A stretch of DNA of 64,000 nt from Taeniopygia guttata (taxonomy: Eukaryota; Chordata; Aves; Passeriformes; Estrildidae). How positions within the stretch are numbered: position 1 is the first letter of the stretch; each line of letters begins with the position of its first letter. Positions 61,525 to 64,000 of the stretch are shown piece after piece. Below the pieces are notes generated by a model, which worked only from the letters and a program-made list of their open reading frames with translations, was not told the DNA's origin and ran no database searches. Position numbers and translations under genes: made by a program. The stretch is from assembly GCF_048771995.1 (NCBI RefSeq), contig NC_133024.1, positions 113,224,501-113,288,500 of the forward strand, in the 5' to 3' direction.

Positions 61525-61871
61525 GACAATTCCTGCCTTGGAAGGGACCTGAGAGTCACCCAGTGCCACCCCTGCCATGGGGACACCTCCCACTGTCCCA
61601 GGCTGCTCCAGCCCCAAATCCAACCTGGCCTTGGGCACTGCCAGGGATCCAGGGGAATCTGGGAATTCCATCCCAGCCCCTGCCCACCCTGCCAGGGAAC
61701 AATTCCCAATTCCCAATCTCCCATCCAGCCCTGCCCTCTGGCACTGGGAGCCATTCCCTGGCTCCTGTTTTTCATCCCCAGTCCCTCTGCAGCTCTCCTG
61801 GAGCCCCTTCAGGCCCTGGCAGGGCTCTGAGCTCTACCTGGAGCTTCTCCTCTCCAGGTGAGCTCCCCCAG
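61525..61871 (-). mobile_element. CR1 fragment, split by LTR (left part)
   Basis: Reverse-complement CR1 from the ttggaagggacctgagag boundary through cccagtccctctgcagctct. It is interrupted at 61871 by the LTR and resumes at 62490. Confidence 0.88.
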
Positions 61872-62489
61872 TGTCGGAATCTGTGGTATTTATGATTCCG
61901 AGATTGTAGAAAGTCTCTGTCTTTCAGCCTCGTTGCCAATGAAGAAGTTGTGATTAATCTGTGCTGGTTTCAAGGTTGTTTATTCTGTTTATCTCTACCA
62001 TGTTCTGCTGCCCTGCCGCAGCTCTGTCCTGCAGGGCAGCGTGTGGGGCTCTGCCCTCAGTGGGATGGTACAAACATTAAATACCACAAACTACCTGTGC
62101 TGGATTTACAATAACGTGCCAATATCTGTCACCTACGTTGGACAGTGTGTCCCCAGCCTGAACCAACAGAAAAATGCCAACACCACAGTGAAACATGGAG
62201 GGCATGAAGAAGGAGAAAAAGGACAAGACACACCCAATTTCCTCCATCTTGTCCCCTCTGAACCCCTAATCTAGAAACCTAAAATTTTACTTTTGCACCC
62301 GTGCCACACTTAATTATTACTCTTATCAAACACTCAAAGCTTGTAATTCATCCTGTAAGATTGAAAACTCTTTTCCATGGACAGAGATCACAGCCAGTGT
62401 CTCTGGGGGCTCTGTACAGGGGGGTTCCTGACCCCTGCCAGGGTCCCAGACCTGCCAGGGCAGCCAGAGGGAAGCCCTGGATTCCCACA
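61872..62489 (-). mobile_element. Solo ERV LTR with 6-bp target duplication
   Basis: The 618-bp element belongs to the same family as 10841-11450 and is closely similar along its length. It has TG...CA ends and flanking 6-bp direct repeats CCCCAG at 61866-61871 and 62490-62495. A minus-strand AATAAA is at 61984-61979. No internal genes are present. Confidence 0.92.
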
Positions 62490-62600
62490 CCCCAGCACAG
62501 AGGGGCTGGGACCATCTTTCTGTCCCTGCTCTGGGCTCCCTCCAGCAGCTCCACACTCTGATGTTGAGGTCCCCAGAGCCAGAATCAGCATTGCAGGTGG
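62490..62600 (-). mobile_element. CR1 fragment, split by LTR (right part)
   Basis: It continues the CR1 of 61525-61871 with ctgctctgggctccctccag and the cagctccacactctgatgtt block. Confidence 0.75.
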
Positions 62601-64000
62601 GAGCTCACGAGAGCAGAGGGGGAGATTCGCTCTACGTGAAAGACATGAATAAATAAAGCTCCCACATTTTCCTCACGTTGTTCACTCCAAGCCCTTCCAT
62701 TTCTCAGAACACACACCCTCAGCAGCTCCAAACGTTTTTCACTAAATATGAATCATCCCTGGGACAGTATTTGTTAACTTGCCATCATTCAGGATGGGTT
62801 TACGTTCCATCTGTAGCGCATTTGCCATGGCCTTATTCCCCGGTTCAGGAACCGCTGACCTAGAAAACTCTCACTGAAGAAGGAGATAAACTAAGGAACT
62901 TCAGGAAATTCTCAGATCATCTGGGGATGGAGTCAAAACACCTTCTTCAGACTCACAATTCCAAGGTCTTTTGCATTATCTTTTCGGTCTCCATCCATCC
63001 CTGCTGTTAAGCAAATATTTCAAGGTATACTGAGATATAGGTAGGGGGAGGTAATAAACTGCAAATTCCTCCGTTTTAAGTGGTATTATAATCCATAAGA
63101 ATAATTCAGGCATCCTATCCAAGTGATAAAAGCACATGGATGCAAGGGAGAAAAGCCAGTGCAGACACTGGGTGCAGATCAAGCAGCAAAAGCTTTACTG
63201 GGTATGTTTATTATCACACTGAATAGAGATTTCATCAAACATTCACCCCCAAAAATACAGTTACTGGTAGCTCATTGGAGACTCCAGACTATTTGTTCTC
63301 CTACATAAAACCATTGTCATTAATTTAAAAAAAATAAGATCAGAATGTGCTAATTATAATCTGATGTGCGCCCAAATTCCTTACAATTTCCTCCAGGAAT
63401 TCATCAAGCCTTCATCCATGTATGGATACCTCCAAAAAGAATTCATCATCTATAAAGCCTTCAATGAGCAAAAAGCCATGGCACTCTTTTAAGTGAACTG
63501 ACTGCCAGAAGTTGATGATCTCCTGCTTATTAATATGGAAAACAATGATTTGCTGAGCTTCAGGAATTCAGCAAGAGGCTGGAGGTGACTCAATCCCGAG
63601 TGGACAGGTCCTGGATGTGCAGTTCAAGCTCAGGCTGTAAATTTGGGATAACGATGGCTTGAATCCCTTTTTGGGAACAGGCACTATGGAGAAGCAAGGA
63701 ATTCACTTTGGATTATTCTCTGATGGCAGCTGTAAGGTAAAAGTCTGAGAGAGATCCTTCAGTGACATAAAAGTCCAGGAAAAGTCTCTCCAGCAGAGCT
63801 CTCTCACGTTCATTTGCTCTAACTCAACTTTTATGAGGAGAAACAGAAAAAGTTGAACCTTTGGGACAAGTTTTTGTGAACTTCACCAATTCCAGCATCT
63901 CAATATGGAGTTGACACTGATCAGTCTGATGCTCTCCAAGGTACTTCTCATTTGTTCAAGAAGTAGACATTGCATTAAATCTTTGACAAACTTATCCATT

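Larger units (their letters stand above)
53621..64000. other. 5' intron / upstream region of DYRK1A
   Basis: The sequence before the exon 1 acceptor (cccacaaccccacag) shows that at least one further non-coding 5' exon lies upstream. I could not find it: no CpG island lies in this stretch apart from a small CpG cluster at 54760-54850. It holds CR1 fragments, the TA tract and a solo LTR. 56000-58430, 58600-61520 and 62620-64000 hold no feature I can support. Confidence 0.55.

Overview
The window is vertebrate genomic DNA, almost certainly from a bird and probably a passerine. It holds dense CR1 LINE 3' ends, short solo endogenous-retrovirus LTRs, and a spliced gene with GT-AG introns. There is no sign of bacterial or viral operon structure. 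Species cannot be fixed from the sequence alone.

Only one protein-coding gene can be supported: DYRK1A, the dual-specificity tyrosine-regulated kinase of the human chromosome 21 Down-syndrome region. It runs right to left on the minus strand. All eleven coding exons were found and join in phase: 53585-53594 (start codon, exon reaching 53620), 27190-27395, 14814-14906, 13643-13831, 12765-12912, 10523-10809, 9231-9377, 8776-8916, 8242-8548, 7627-7751 and 5734-6357. They total 2277 bp, or 758 residues plus stop. The protein carries the bipartite nuclear signal, glycine loop, ATP lysine, catalytic loop, DFG, the autophosphorylated YQY activation loop, and the C-terminal poly-His and Ser/Thr-rich tail. 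A 3' UTR of roughly 2.5-3 kb follows down to about 2.7-3.2 kb.

Layout from left to right: 1-2700 is 3' flank with CR1 fragments. 2700-5733 is 3' UTR. 5734-14906 holds the compact kinase and C-terminal exons. The 12.3-kb intron 2 (14907-27189) is packed with tandem arrays: a decamer, a 31-mer, GGAAAA, a 2.4-kb array of about 24-mers, and GGGAA. The 26-kb intron 1 (27396-53584) contains a GC-rich island at 36.5-38 kb with CCAAT and octamer motifs, a probable internal promoter. 53621-64000 is the 5' intron or upstream sequence; the main DYRK1A promoter is not in the window.

I found no new multi-gene system. The best leads concern DYRK1A regulation. One is a same-strand solo LTR with a 6-bp target duplication only 31 nt upstream of the exon coding the catalytic loop. 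Another is an out-of-frame upstream ATG opening a 75-codon frame that overlaps the DYRK1A start and nearly all of coding exon 2. The rest are the intronic GC island, an A10 run in the nuclear-signal exon, and a set of large, partly CR1-derived minisatellites.
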